This document shows, piece by piece, positions 46,259-58,209 of a DNA stretch of 64,000 nucleotides. Position 1 is the first letter of the stretch; every line of letters starts with the position of its first letter. The stretch spans positions 13,666,953 to 13,730,952 of the forward strand of contig NC_088324.1 in the NCBI RefSeq assembly GCF_910592395.1. Direction: 5' to 3'. Under the pieces are notes generated by a model. The model ran no database searches and was not told the origin of the DNA. It was given only the letters and a program-made list of their open reading frames with translations. Origin of the DNA: Lineus longissimus (lineage: Eukaryota > Nemertea > Pilidiophora > Heteronemertea > Lineidae). The translations under genes were made by a program, and so were the position numbers.

Positions 46259-46629
46259 AATAGTGCATTGCATCATGATGTCATGAGGTACAGGTGTTTC
46301 AGGTTGACTTGCGAAAGGTCACAGGCAGAATCAGTAAGAATCCTCCCAATAACTGTGACCAACCACACTACCAGCATCACAATGGGTCATCTTTCAAAAA
46401 ATATGAAAATTCGAACATCTCAACATCATCACACAGCAACCAATTCACCTGTCACAGCCTCACAAAACAGGTACTCCAATTTTTCATTATCACGTACCCC
46501 TTGTAATTTTCCGTCAATTACCCATTGTGAGTGCATGGTGCGCCCCCAAACCCTGTGACCCCGATTTTGTATCTACGTTGTGATTTGCACAATCATATTC
46601 ATGTCTTCGCTAATTCTTTTGCTTTGCAG

Positions 46630-46715
46630 TGAGGACTCTATTCATATTTCAAAGGAGTATTGGCATTCAGTCCTTATCTTAAGATGCTGACTGTCTTGCC
46701 ACCTCATCCTCATAG
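46630..46715 (+). CDS. Candidate first coding exon of the RGS3-like gene (version 2)
   Basis: A segment with acceptor GCTTTGCAG and donor GTAAGA. From ATG 46684 it encodes MLTVLPPHPH and ends in phase 2, fitting the exon at 53070. Its first in-frame codon is TGA, so it would be a mainly 5' UTR exon with a start. A further open segment with splice-like ends lies upstream at 46303-46470 (VDLRKVTGRISKNPPNNCDQ and onward); its role is unclear. Confidence 0.3.
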
Positions 46716-46829
46716 GTAAGATACTTTACTTGCAGTCATTATTTGAAAAATTTTAGTGATTTGGTGGCGTGGCAGAAAATTCGAAAGATCCTCGAGAAAT
46801 GGTTTAGCATTGGAGTCCTCCCCTCATGG

Positions 46830-47360
46830 TCAGGCATAGTTCATTGCATTGGTTGAAGGGTTTGTTGTCACTGCTCACTGGTCAAATTGTTGACTTATGA
46901 ACTTTTAAGAACTTTTTATGATCATAGTGTTGAGCTAACCTGCATCATGGGCCTCTCCCTGGCATACCCTTGGGGGGAAAAGGAAGGATTTGTGACTCTG
47001 ACCACCCCTGCTCCACCCAGCCATAGTCCTTGCTAAGTCAGGGCAGAAATCCATGCTGCTGGCATGGTTTTGTTTACTTGTTACCTTAGGATGATCATCT
47101 CAAAAGGGCTACAGATTTTGTTTTATAATGACACAATTATGACCTGGAGTCTAGTCAGTCAAAGATGTTTTGATTGTGCTTGAGTGCAGGAAGGATTTGT
47201 GACTTACTCCATCCAGGGTATTGTCCTCCCTAAGTCAGGCATGGTCCTTGCCTATTCAAGTATTTCAGGACATGATTCGGTGGTTCAGGCAGGGTTTGTG
47301 GTCAGACTGTTGACATTGGAACTTATGATGATAAAGATGTTGAACTAACAGATTTCTTGG
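46830..47360. repeat. Old, diverged duplication with ~400-bp spacing
   Basis: TCAGGCATAGTTCATTGC and, further on, TGTTGACTTATGAAC and GTGTTGAGCTAAC have counterparts about 400 bp later: TCAGGCATGGTCCTTGCC, TGTTGACATTGGAACTTATG and GATGTTGAACTAAC. AAGGATTTGTGACT also occurs twice. Probably a diverged tandem repeat; no coding evidence. Confidence 0.4.
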
Positions 47361-47924
47361 CCAAAATCTTAGAGGAGAATTGATGGCTGTGATTTTCAAT
47401 ATGTTCTATTTTGGAAAGAGTCGTCAGTGTCTTGCTGGCTGCAGGCCTTTGCCTCTGTGTGCTAGTTCACATTGCTTCCTATAGAACATCAACAAAATAG
47501 AGCATATGGCCCAACAAGGAGGAAATAATGGTTCTAAGCCTCCACATCCCTGACCCCATGCAAGGAAGTCTGGGCTGGGAATGTGTTGTTTCCACTCAAT
47601 TGCCCATGGGGGCGGGCCAACCTTAATCACAATCAGCGACAACAGTTCTTCATGAAAACTTCCCTTTCTTAGGAGGCAACAATAATGAGCGACCTCACCC
47701 AGTATAATCAGTGTCCTTCGTTTTCACCTGGTCTTTTCATAATGGAAAATGGGAGTCCTTGGCTCTTGTTTATTTTCAACAAAGCGGGGAATAAATTGGA
47801 GTTAATCTTAAGGGGTTATACTGCCATTTGCAGCCGGCAAATCAGCTAGTCAGCTGCCTTCGTGGAGCTGAAACAATGGCTGTGGCATTGCTATACCTCT
47901 TCATGAGAGCAGCCACTTTGGACT

Positions 47925-47990
47925 AGAGGCTCGGCCTCTTGGTTAGCAATCAAGCAGTCCCTGGTTCAAAACCCACAGCCAATGACAGTT
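47925..47990 (+). repeat. tRNA-derived repeat head (SINE relic)
   Basis: GGCCTCTTGGTTAGCAATCA followed by CCTGGTTCAAAACCCA resembles tRNA A and B boxes at near-normal spacing. The stems are not complete enough for a working tRNA. Confidence 0.4.
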
Positions 47991-50900
47991 GGTGTGAGAC
48001 TCTGGGGCTGGGAGAAATCGGGAACTTGAAAGGAAGCTCGTAAGAGGTGGAAGGGCTTCAGGGCAATAAAATTGCAGTTTTCTCTGCCCTAAGGTCCAGG
48101 TCCAGTAGCTTCTCTGTGTGGCACACTGATAACCATCTTGTCAGAGGATAATCAGCCCCAAAGGTTCCATGGTGTCCAGTTCCTTGTTTTTCCCTGGGGC
48201 TAGTTTGAGGGTCACAATGTCTCATGGAACTAAACTGTAGCTTGAAAGAGTGCTCCGAGGAAATCGAGGGGTGCATGTTTGGAAATTGTAGGTTCCAGGA
48301 ACTGTGTTGGGGTTTTGGTTGGTAATTATTGGATACCATGTTTCAGAGTTCCTGTGAACAATAGTTAATGAGAGAGTGAGGGTTGTTAGTGAAATTAGCC
48401 GTTTTACTTGCCAGAGGGTAGGCCTCAATCATCCACAAATGTTTGATACAGTTCCTGCCAATGATCAAAACTGCTTGGGGCTTCCAATGTCTCAAGGTTA
48501 CTCAAATTTCTTGGGGGCACTTGGCCTATACCCCCAGGGCTTCAATCACAGTTCAGAGGGACAGACTCGAGGTCCATTGTTGACAAATTCGCTGCCACCA
48601 TCACCCCAGAGGCGGCAGCCTTAGATCTTCAAGACAGTCTTCAAGTTGACCCGCATTGAAAAAGAACACATTTTCATTACACGATGTGACCTATGTTACA
48701 TTTTAGGTAACAACAATGAATTCAGAATCCTGCTCTGCCTTTTCAGGCTTTTAGCATCTGTGATCAAATTCAATAATGGCCACATGCTTCTGTCACCCTT
48801 ATTGAATATAGGATGCAAGAGGTTGTCATTCTATTGTAGAATCATATCGGAATCGATCTGTAACCTCAAATTCCTTTAGATTTCTTAATGATATTCAAAG
48901 CTTTTGAGAGATATGCTCTGTCCTTCCTTGATTTCTTTTTGGTTGCATAGTCTCTGGAGTCATGTTGACTAGCACATAGAATATGTACATGCATAGTGAG
49001 CAATCTGGTATCAATCTATGTCACGCTGTGGTGAAACTCAATTCAACTTACCTTCCAGTCAATTTCACTCAAGAAAGAACTAAAATTCATATATTCAAAT
49101 TGATTTATGAAGAGGAAATTTGATTCAAGTTATGTTGAAATTGCTTTAATGATATTCTAATCGCTTTTATCGCTTCCTTCTTTTAATTCATTGACAAGAT
49201 TTAAAATTCTTTCTTGTGAAATTGTTCGATTCATAACCGATTGTAATGCAGGCACCCAAGGTCGCAAATTGCCTCTGGATATTTCTGTGTTCTGTTGTAT
49301 TTTTGGCTGATCTGGTAGCCGTCAAACCTCTAGGGCTCTGACGCAGGGTTACGATATGTTTTTCCTGGGATCCATGATTCAGAGTCAGAAATGATGGCTT
49401 TTCTGATTGGTGGATTTCTGATTTGGCGTTTTGTTTGGCCGAGACTGGATTTCGAAGATTTTTTTCAACGACATTGGATCCGAGGTACATGTTGTTTCTG
49501 TATGCAATTCTGTTTTTATGAATCTTTACCAAAGGTATTTCTAAGGATATTTTTTATGTGACTTTGGACATCTCGTTGTCACTACAAAAGAGGTAAGTGG
49601 TTAAAGCAACCATCTAGGCCTAAATCCTTCATGCTTGAGCTAAGGTCTGCCCAAATCAATTTTACTAACCTTTGCTTTTTTCATATTGCTAGCCAATATG
49701 ACGTATGATCAGATGATGCAGTCTTTGGAAACAGCCTCCTTTAATACTGCAGTCAGCAACATGTCCCTCCCCTTGCATTTTGAATATCAGTAGTTACCCA
49801 GTGCAAACGGAAGAGCAGCCTCTCGGTCAAAGTTTGAGAAAATGTTTCTCAAATTTCGATAGCACTCTGCCCAACACTTTTGATCATTGAGAGTGAAATC
49901 TACCAAGAAATGGCTCAAGAATGCAGAAAAACCCATCATCCTAAATCACAATAAAACATTTTGTGATGTCCCCAAATGATCATTACCTCTGGTTCCGCTC
50001 CCTCCCCTTTCATCAGCCATTGAATTCAAGTCACTTTTTTGGTGACAGAGGCAAGGATTTTATCACCAAAGGCGACAGTTTCACATTGTTGTCTGGTGCT
50101 AAGTCGCAGGGGCTAATCACCACTTTACAAACATCAAAAACCTTTTAGGCCACTTGACCCAACCTCCATCAGAAAGCGTTTAGGACCCTTGACAAAAAAT
50201 TAGGGGGACATCAAAGAGTGCTGAGTATTTTCGGCTTCTAGGGGTCTTAAACAAAGGTTAATAGGACCCCTGCGTAAGATACTTGAAGACCTTTTTTGGC
50301 CACTTTCACAAAGGTTAGCACCCTGCATAAGCTACTTTGCTTCTGCCACCTCTCTTGAAGACTGAATTCAAAATATTTCAAATCCTCCATGAAGACATTT
50401 CAGAAAAAGGGATTTGAAAGGAGAGGCACATTTCTGGCACACTCTTCACACCTTATCTTCTCAGGTGGGCCACTTGAGAAACAGCGCTAAGTCTGGTATA
50501 TCCCGAGCATGTTTTGCTCCTTCCTTCTTAAGAATGATTCCTGGGGCTACGTCTTTCAAAAATATTCGTTTCCCTTATAGTATAGGCCTATTTTACCTCT
50601 ATTTTCCTCCCCTTTTAATTTTAGCAAAAGGCGGGCTTATATATTTTTGGATTTAGTCACACCAAGGAGGTAGATCAGAGGCTTGTTTATATTGGTGTGA
50701 CTTAGGCTTCCTTATTCCCGCCTTTAGCAGGCTTAGTGACACTTGAGAACCATTTTATACTGGACTTTTGCTTTTGGTTGAAGTGGGGAGGGAACTTCCT
50801 CTGATTTTAACTGATCTGGGCCCCTAGGCTAAAGCCGGCCTGATTAATTGAAACCTTCAACCACCTCCCTGATCCAACAAAGACGTGTCTTCAAATTTTG

Positions 50901-53069
50901 AAAATATGTTTCAGTTATACAGTGTATACAATGGCATGTGAATTCCCAGAGTATGCTGGTGGGGACAGCAGAGAACTTGACTTTTAATGTTTGGGCATAA
51001 GCTCTCCCAACAGTCTAAAAATTCATAATATTGGCTGAATTATCATTCTTCTATAAACAGCAGATGTACTTGAGTTTTAATATTTTGTTTTCAGATTTCC
51101 CAACAATCAGAAAATTTATAATATTGGGAGCTTATCGGAAATGCTTTAAAAACAAGAGAGACCATGCATGATAATCAGTACACAATACCATTAATAAGGT
51201 TAATAAGATGGAACTTATAATTAACCTGGAAATTAATAAAGCAGACTGCCAAGGGCTATGAGGGTCAGCTGTGTTTTTGGAGCTAACCCTTGATCTTGTA
51301 ACCCCCGAAACAATATTTAAACGTGAGCAGGAAGTTCCTTTTCATCAGATTCTAAAAAGTGCAATTAGTATTTTTTATAAACACATGATTAGAGGTGTAA
51401 AATAATTGGTAGATTTGATCTCTGCTTTATGCTGGGTGTTAAAATAGTTACATGTATGAAGAGGTTGTATTCTTCTTGGTTTGATAAAATGGACTTGACA
51501 CATCTCATGCCACACGCAACAGGCAATCGAATACTGGCATGAGCAAAGAAAAAATATCTGCTGGATCTCTTGATTACATGTCAATCGACTTCCACAACAG
51601 CAGATGGGGAAGACATCTGCATCTTACCCCCAATACAATCAAAATAAGTCCGAGGTCGGACTTCAAAGCCATGGTGTCATGGCAGTGGCCCTTTCATCAC
51701 ATGCAGTTGTGCAAGACACTTTGTAATGTCCCCCTGCCCAATATTCACTACACTCTGTCAGTACCTCGTTGGGGTGGAAACGTCATAAAAATAACAGTAT
51801 CTATGATAATTGCGACCACAGAGTTGAATGTTCCCTGGGGTCCATCGTCACATCAACTACTCCTCTCCATCGTACTTTCAACCATTCTCTCCCCAACCCT
51901 TTCCTGTTACAACCCTCAACTGGTCAACCAATTATTAAATCATCTTTGTTTTATGTTCACAGATCTGTAAAACATTGTTTTATCTTTTCCTGTGTTAACC
52001 ATTATTGTTTAACAACACAAATGTATGCAAAATTGGGATGTCGTTATTTGACGTTATTGTTTAAAAACATGCATCTGTATGACTTCACACCAAAAACTTA
52101 ATCATCCCAGGAGGTGTTGATGCTTTTGTTTCCTTGGCAAGTTTTGTGATGCGGGCAAGGGAGGAGGTGATGATCCCAGGTTTAGTGGTGAGGGAGGGCA
52201 GGATCAGGGCTAAGCAGGGTCAGAGGTGGTCGCGGTCCACAGCTTATCCAAAAAGCCAACATTTCTGCTCCAAGAGGTAGCATTATAGGGGCTAAAAAGG
52301 GCCAGAACAATGACGAAATGGTTGTAGCCTGGGGTAATACTGGGCCAATATGATATGCTTGGGTGATGAGTGGTCATTGTTCCACGAATGGAGAGGGTTT
52401 TTGAGGAGTATGGAGCACAGATTGCCCCAGACGGCTTGACAGTTAAGAACAGTTAAGGATACTCCTGATAGACAGAACATTCTCTCTTTACTGTGTTTGT
52501 TTCAACTTTTGGTAGATTAGGTTTCACCACTTTGTGTCATCTGCAGTTTGAACGTGTTACTGGCCTGACCACCGCTATTACTTTCATACAGACTGAATCA
52601 TTGACGACTGGTTCCTTTCCAAAACAGTAATAATGTTTCTCGTGGAATGACATTCCTGGACTGGATATTGATATTCTGGACTTTTCTCGACGGCTTGATT
52701 GGATTTACTATTTAGTGTTTGGGATCATTTCGACCATGGTTGTCCAGACACAACGCAGGCTGCCTTTCAGTAGCCCTGCAGTGAAGTTTAACGCATCAGA
52801 TATGTAAGCTATTTTAGTTCCGAGTTCTGCGTTTAAGTTCTCGCATCTTGATTTCCCTTGCTTTCACTTATTTTATACGAACTTATAGGTGGAGAATACA
52901 ACTGATCCACGGCTGGCCATCACCTTTCGGAGAAAAGCCAAATTTCGAATGCAATTTTTTGCCCCATACAGACAGCTCACAGACAACAGCAAAGTTATCA
53001 CTTAGTCTCATTTCCATTTAGACTTCACTAGCAATCAACTAACACATCTCCTTTCCCTCCTCCTTCCAG
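47991..53069. other. Large intron or intergenic DNA, no gene recognised
   Basis: This would be intron of the RGS3-like gene if the exons at 44.7 or 46.7 kb are real. The longest open frames (51539-51970, 143 codons; 48376-48624) show no domain. The second has a Pro/Ser/Asn-rich sequence that might be a disordered exon but lacks a donor site. Confidence 0.45.
50627..50726. repeat. Imperfect ~38-bp inverted repeat (hairpin)
   Basis: AAAGGCGGGCTTATAT with ...TTAGTCACACCAA on the left pairs with TTGGTGTGACTTAGG with ...TTCCCGCCTTT on the right, around a loop of about 26 bases. It could be a small foldback element or a transcribed hairpin. Confidence 0.55.
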
Positions 53070-53296
53070 TTTCCATGACCAAGGCATGAGTGCCAAGTCC
53101 TGCAAGTCCAGAGGGACCCGAACAAGCCTCAGCTCAGTCGAGAATGAGGATCCAAACTTCGTGAGCCCATTCAAGAAGCTCCGATTGTGTTCTACGCCCA
53201 AGTTGAAATCGTCTAATAATCTACCATCGCCCTCTCTGTACATTTCTCCAAAACAAGCGCTTGGGAATAAGATTGGCAGTCTGGTTGCGGGAAAAG
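53070..53296 (+). CDS. RGS3-like gene, 5' alternative exon
   Basis: Acceptor CCTTCCAG, donor GTAGGT. The frame enters in phase 2 (FHDQG then ATG 53086) and encodes MSAKSCKSRGTRTSLSSVEN, FVSPFKKLRLCSTPKLKSSN, then PSPSLYISPKQALGNKIGSL and VAGK, ending in phase 1 with G. It is basic and Ser/Pro-rich, with SP and TP sites, and looks disordered. Ending in G in phase 1 lets it splice to 58210, completing Gly-Gln-Leu at the start of the C2 domain. It may start at its own ATG or continue from one of the upstream exons. Confidence 0.55.
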
Positions 53297-53387
53297 GTAG
53301 GTTCTTCATATTTTCATTCAAAACGACATAGTTTCTTTAAAACGTTAGATCCTTATGGGTGGGATTCTCATGTGGGGGTATTACCCT

Positions 53388-53410
53388 GTTTGTTTGTTTG
53401 TTTGTTTGTG
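53388..53410. repeat. (TTTG)n microsatellite
   Basis: About five copies of TTTG just downstream of the exon at 53070-53296. Confidence 0.9.
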
Positions 53411-56400
53411 GTTCCTTACCTGGAAAGTAGAGGGCAGCACCAGTCTCGGTCTGTTACTTGATGACCAGTTCCAGCTGCAAAATGTAGATGGCAGCAGGTG
53501 ATACATAGCAAACATGTACACAATGCTTATCGCATCTTCTAGATGAGAGGATGTATGGAATGATTAATCTTGATGCACTCCAATTCAGCAACAAGTTCAA
53601 AATCTGTATGGAAATTTGAATCAGAAAATACTATTTACTTGAACGGGAGCAGGAACAATTCATAGAAGTCAGTCAACATAACAGCATACATAGAAATTAG
53701 CTTACCAGGGGTCGGACAGACTTTGCAAATTTGACGACAGGGCCGTACGCCCTAAACACTCAAACAAACTAACAATATCAACAGTGATAAATGTTTACTT
53801 CAAACTTTTAAGACAGTTTAAGCTAACAATGAGTAAGGATTTCATTTGAATGGCTGAGGCGAAGATCTGAGGCGATGAGTTTTTGCCTAGGTTTTTAATG
53901 GTGAGTCAGCTCGTTGGCCGAGTTTGTTTCAAATGACAACTCTTCCGTGCCCTGGTACTTGTGTGCAAGGGGTAGTTTGTTTTATTCAGCCATATTTACA
54001 TTCCTTATAGATTTGATGTACCCCTGAGATGGAGAGACCCTTGCAATCAATGACTTCATGACCTACTGGGCTCCTGCCCATATTCTCCCTTTAAGAAAAA
54101 CCCCAAAGAAGCTGATTTTGAAATGTAACCAATATTTTCTGTTCTGGATTTTTTCTCTTAAAAACTTGATTGCAAGGGTCCAAATTATAATTTCCTGTTG
54201 CCTGGGGTTGTCAACACTTTGGCTTATAGTTCATCTTACAGCTTTCCTTCCACCAAAACATGTGTCAAGTATTTTTTTAGGGCAGATTTGTTGTGTTTCC
54301 TCTTTGAAAAGTTGAAGGATACTTTAAGGGTCCAGGGCCTCGGGCATGACCTAAACCAATAACCTCTTGTCATCATGTTCATCAGGACTTCCACCCTTAC
54401 CCTAATCCCAGGTATAGGATTACAGAGATCTGACGAGGATCAAAGGGGTCAAGTCCCCTCATGTCAACACATTCCCCCTTCTCATTTCCTGTTTTCAGGC
54501 CCCAGGGTTCTGGGGACATCTGACTCTTCTACGTAAGTCGTTATTCTGTCGTAATCAGGTAAAACTAACATGGTTATAATTGGATTTGGGTGCCCGGGTA
54601 GGGGATGAAAGGGATTTGGAGAAGATCAGAGGGTGTAAGTGGTTCCTCTGCTCTGGTTTGAGAAGGAAGGCGTCAAATGAATAGTATCAAAGGCATGTAA
54701 GCTGCTACAGTATGCACCCTTTCTGCATTGATGCAATATTGTGTTTTTGGACATGTTAGGCCTAAAACTTGTTAGCCTAAAAACAACGTTGAGATTTTTG
54801 ATTGATTATTTTCTGATCCAAAGAATGTTATTGGCAGCTCTGCATGGTAAAACAAATAGAAGTGGCGAATTCCTTTCTGGTTGAAAGATCTGCAACTCTA
54901 AGTTGTCTTCATTACTCTCTGCAACCTGTCAGAGTTAAGGATCAAGTTGGTAATACAATACTAATCATTCTCAGAAAGTTGGCAATCAAAAATTCCTTGG
55001 TGTGGCATTGAACCTGAGCTGGTGTGCAGCAGATGCTATATTGAACATCGAACTCTTTGTGGTGGCTTACAGGACTGGTGCTAAACATCTTTCACAAGAA
55101 CACACATGAAATAGTGTTTCAGTACTAGTCCCACTGTCTTCAGCCCTTGAAACGGCTTCGATATATGAATCAGAACTTATTCCTTATGTTTTTACTGGGC
55201 CATCCAAAACTCCCCATTTCTAAAAGTGCTTCGTGGCAGGTTTCCTCTAATATGGTTTGGTCAAAGACCACAATTTACTCTCAGACAAGTCTGTTTGGGT
55301 TTTTTCTGACCACTTGAGGAAGGGACGGTCATGATTAACTCCCTTTGATCTCTCTCCAAGTTGTTATACCTTTGCATTTGTTTCGAGAACCATGAAATCG
55401 TTTGGTCTTGGTTAGAGGGCAATATTGACTTGCCGCAAATTGGAGAGGTTAAACAAGGTTGATCAAGTGTGGCGTTTACTTTGGGTAAACTTTGCTATTT
55501 GTTGTAAAAATGTTCGATTTGGTCTCGGTTGAACTTGACCTGAAAATCATGTACACAAAGCAGTACATTGATGCACAGTGTGACGCGCTCAACTTACCTG
55601 ACATGGACCGAGAGATTAGTGCATTATGATGTTTTTGCAGTGCCTTGATTTCTTGTTTGTCTAATTGATACTTCAACTTTTCCAGCGAAAGATTTTTGAT
55701 CCGATTTTATGTAGCCATTCCTTTAAACGTTACTCACCAGGCAGGTGGCTATTTTCGAGTGACGGATTTTTATCGAAATTTTGTTCAGTTTTTTCCCCAA
55801 GACAACAGTCAGAAGTGTTACTTGTTGCCTAGCTGAGCAAAGACAAAGGACTTTAGTCAAGGATAAAGTGGTTGCATCATACAATTCTGAGTTAACAACA
55901 CCATTTCATTTCATTTGATGATAATGATGACAATGAAAATTTATGAGCTTGGCAATATAGTATTGTTATGAGAACTGGATTTTATTTAGATCAATTTTGA
56001 GCAACTTTTATAAAAGTTTTGACACCGATTTTATGAAGAGTATCAAATTATGGACAGTAATTACTTATTGCTAATTATTGACGACGTCAACACTAATTAA
56101 TACTCAAAGTGGAGTGGACTAGTATTTTGACACTGTTTTGAGAGTGTGATTGGCCTATCATTTGAGTAATAAGGCAACGTTACAATTGTTTTTGACTATA
56201 TTTTGGAGTGTGCAGCTTGTTCAGAGAGGATTGAGAATTTGTGAGTGGTGTTCTGAGTTTTAGTTCTGAAACATTTCTAGATTGGAGAGGATTGCTGTCT
56301 AATGAGTGATATTGTTGATTGGATTAAGATCGAGAAACATGAGAATGTTTTGAGAGGATTTGTTTGTAGTGAGTTTTATTCATTTCGCGGATTCAGGTTT

Positions 56401-56443
56401 TCATGTTTTTACAACATTTTGGGATTTGAGGAAGTTTCTTATC

Positions 56444-56594
56444 ATGGTTGTTGACTCAAGAATAGTGATGTCACCACCGCTTAACGATTGCAAGGACGAT
56501 TTGAATAATTTGCATTCTGGGAAAGACGTTTCACCACGCTCTGGTTCAGGGTCGTCAGGATGTGACGGCAAGCCGGTTTATAGGAAAGCAAAAG
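56444..56594 (+). CDS. RGS3-like gene, alternative first exon
   Basis: ATG 56444 opens MVVDSRIVMSPPLNDCKDDL, then NNLHSGKDVSPRSGSGSSGC and DGKPVYRKAK, ending in phase 1 with G at donor GTAGGG. The phase and the final G match those of 53296 and 57990, and all can join 58210. No acceptor is evident upstream, consistent with a first exon that has its own promoter. The sequence is Ser/Gly-rich and unlike the other two versions. Confidence 0.55.
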
Positions 56595-57872
56595 GTAGGG
56601 CTTATGTTATTGCACAATGACAATAATTATGCTCACCATTAATGAAAACTTTGTACCCCTATGTGCCTGAGTGCCTGTCTTCTCTTACTCTTAGGACCCT
56701 TCGTGCCCTAAGGTGGCACATGGGGCGTTCCCCAGGGTCCTCCACTCAAGTCTGTTGGCTGCTCGCTGTCTGGCTGCCTCCCACGTTAGGCCCTTCTCTT
56801 GAAGTTCCTTTGCCATGGAATGCCGCCAGGTCTCTCTTGGTCTGCCTCTATTCCATCTCCCCTGTGGAGTGCCTGACTACTGCCAAAGAAATTTTAACTT
56901 CAGAGCCTACAGTGGACTCCAAACCACTGCCAAAATCCAATTTGTTTTGACTTTGGTGATGATGGTGCTGATGATTTGGTGTCAACCACTGCTCAATTTC
57001 TCTCTCATCATCCTTCATCTGACTTTGACCAGAGGTCTTTCGAAAAAAGCTTTTGGGATGTCTTCCTTAATGGACGCATTTAAAGTCAAGGGCCACGATA
57101 ATATTGATCAAATAGTCACATTTCTTAAGCTTTTGCCACGTGACTATAAAGTGTTCAGAAATTTAAAATATATTTTCAACTGATGGAACAGTAAAGGTTA
57201 TCCCCAAATTGCCTGTACCTTCAAACGGTCGATGAAATTACCAGTACTCTGATGTTTACACCTCTTTAGAGGGGTCTGATGACTTAGCTTTGCTGTTACC
57301 CAAGCTGAAGTTACTAATTAGCACCACTGATTAATCAACAATGGGAACTAGTAATTAAGACAATAGATCTGGAGATGAAAGAGAGTGGGTCAATTAGCAG
57401 TCACAATTAACCCTTGTAAGTTAATTGTGAAGTAACTATAATCATTCATGAAAAGTGTTAAACTTGTGAATCTTTTATCTTAAGTGCTGCATTGAAAAAG
57501 ACAATGATGCTATTTGAGTTAAGGGTAAAGATCACAGGGTTTCTCTTCAAGTTGGTCCTCAGGTTTCCTTTTTCGTTTGAAGTGCAATATATGCGCGGGA
57601 AACCACCACAAGCCTCGCACTATGTGTCTCTTAAGTTCTTCCTCAGGTGTCTTCTCCTCTGTGTTTAAAGTGTGGTTTCTATGCTAAACCATCAAAAGCC
57701 CCTGTTGAGAGCTCTAATTCATACTGTAAGAAGTTGTGATATGTTATAGATCACACTTAAAACAAAACGTTTTTTGTGCGTCAAACACACTTTTGTGTCA
57801 TTTTTGGTTATTTGGGATGAGGAGTCTCTCAGACTTTACTCTCTTCTCAGAAAGTGTTGATGTCACATCATC

Positions 57873-57990
57873 ATGGGTAGTTACACCAACAGCACATTTC
57901 TACCCGCGTTCATTGACTTTGGGATGATTCTAGGTGGTAGTTATATTGATGCATCAGATTATATCGACTTGGCCGAGTTACTTTTCCCAG
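57873..57990 (+). CDS. RGS3-like gene, alternative first exon nearest the C2 domain
   Basis: ATG 57873 encodes MGSYTNSTFLPAFIDFGMIL then GGSYIDASDYIDLAELLFP, ending in phase 1 with G at donor GTACGT. It sits only 219 bp before the first C2 exon. It is hydrophobic and acidic, quite different from the basic Ser-rich versions upstream, so the isoforms would differ in their N-terminal targeting or binding. Confidence 0.55.
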
Positions 57991-58209
57991 GTACGTGTTA
58001 TTGCTGGTCATCAATTTATTTCTCTTTTCCCTCTCGATGTCAGAAATTGTGTCTGATGATGTCTTAATTTCAGTCTCAAACCTGTTGAACGAAGCCCAAC
58101 AACCCTGTCTATTCCACTTAACAACTCCTCAACCCCATCTGGCAACTTTTGGAAGAAGTGAAAACTGCCCTTTTGCGTTCTTAACATTTTCCCCAATTGT
58201 ATTTTTCAG

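Noticed and set aside
48376-48624. 82-codon Pro/Ser/Asn-rich frame that looks somewhat protein-like
   Set aside because: No homology, no donor site and no phase link to other exons; not enough to call an exon.
51539-51970. 143-codon open frame on the plus strand
   Set aside because: No domain, no splice context, overlapping frames open as well; typical of chance in a long non-coding stretch.
54499-54532. Small exon-like segment with TTTTCAG acceptor and GTAAGT donor (GPRVLGTSDSS)
   Set aside because: It joins the exon at 53296 in frame but leaves in phase 2. Splicing on to 58210 would then give a stop (AC-G GAC AGC TGA). No phase-matching next exon was found.
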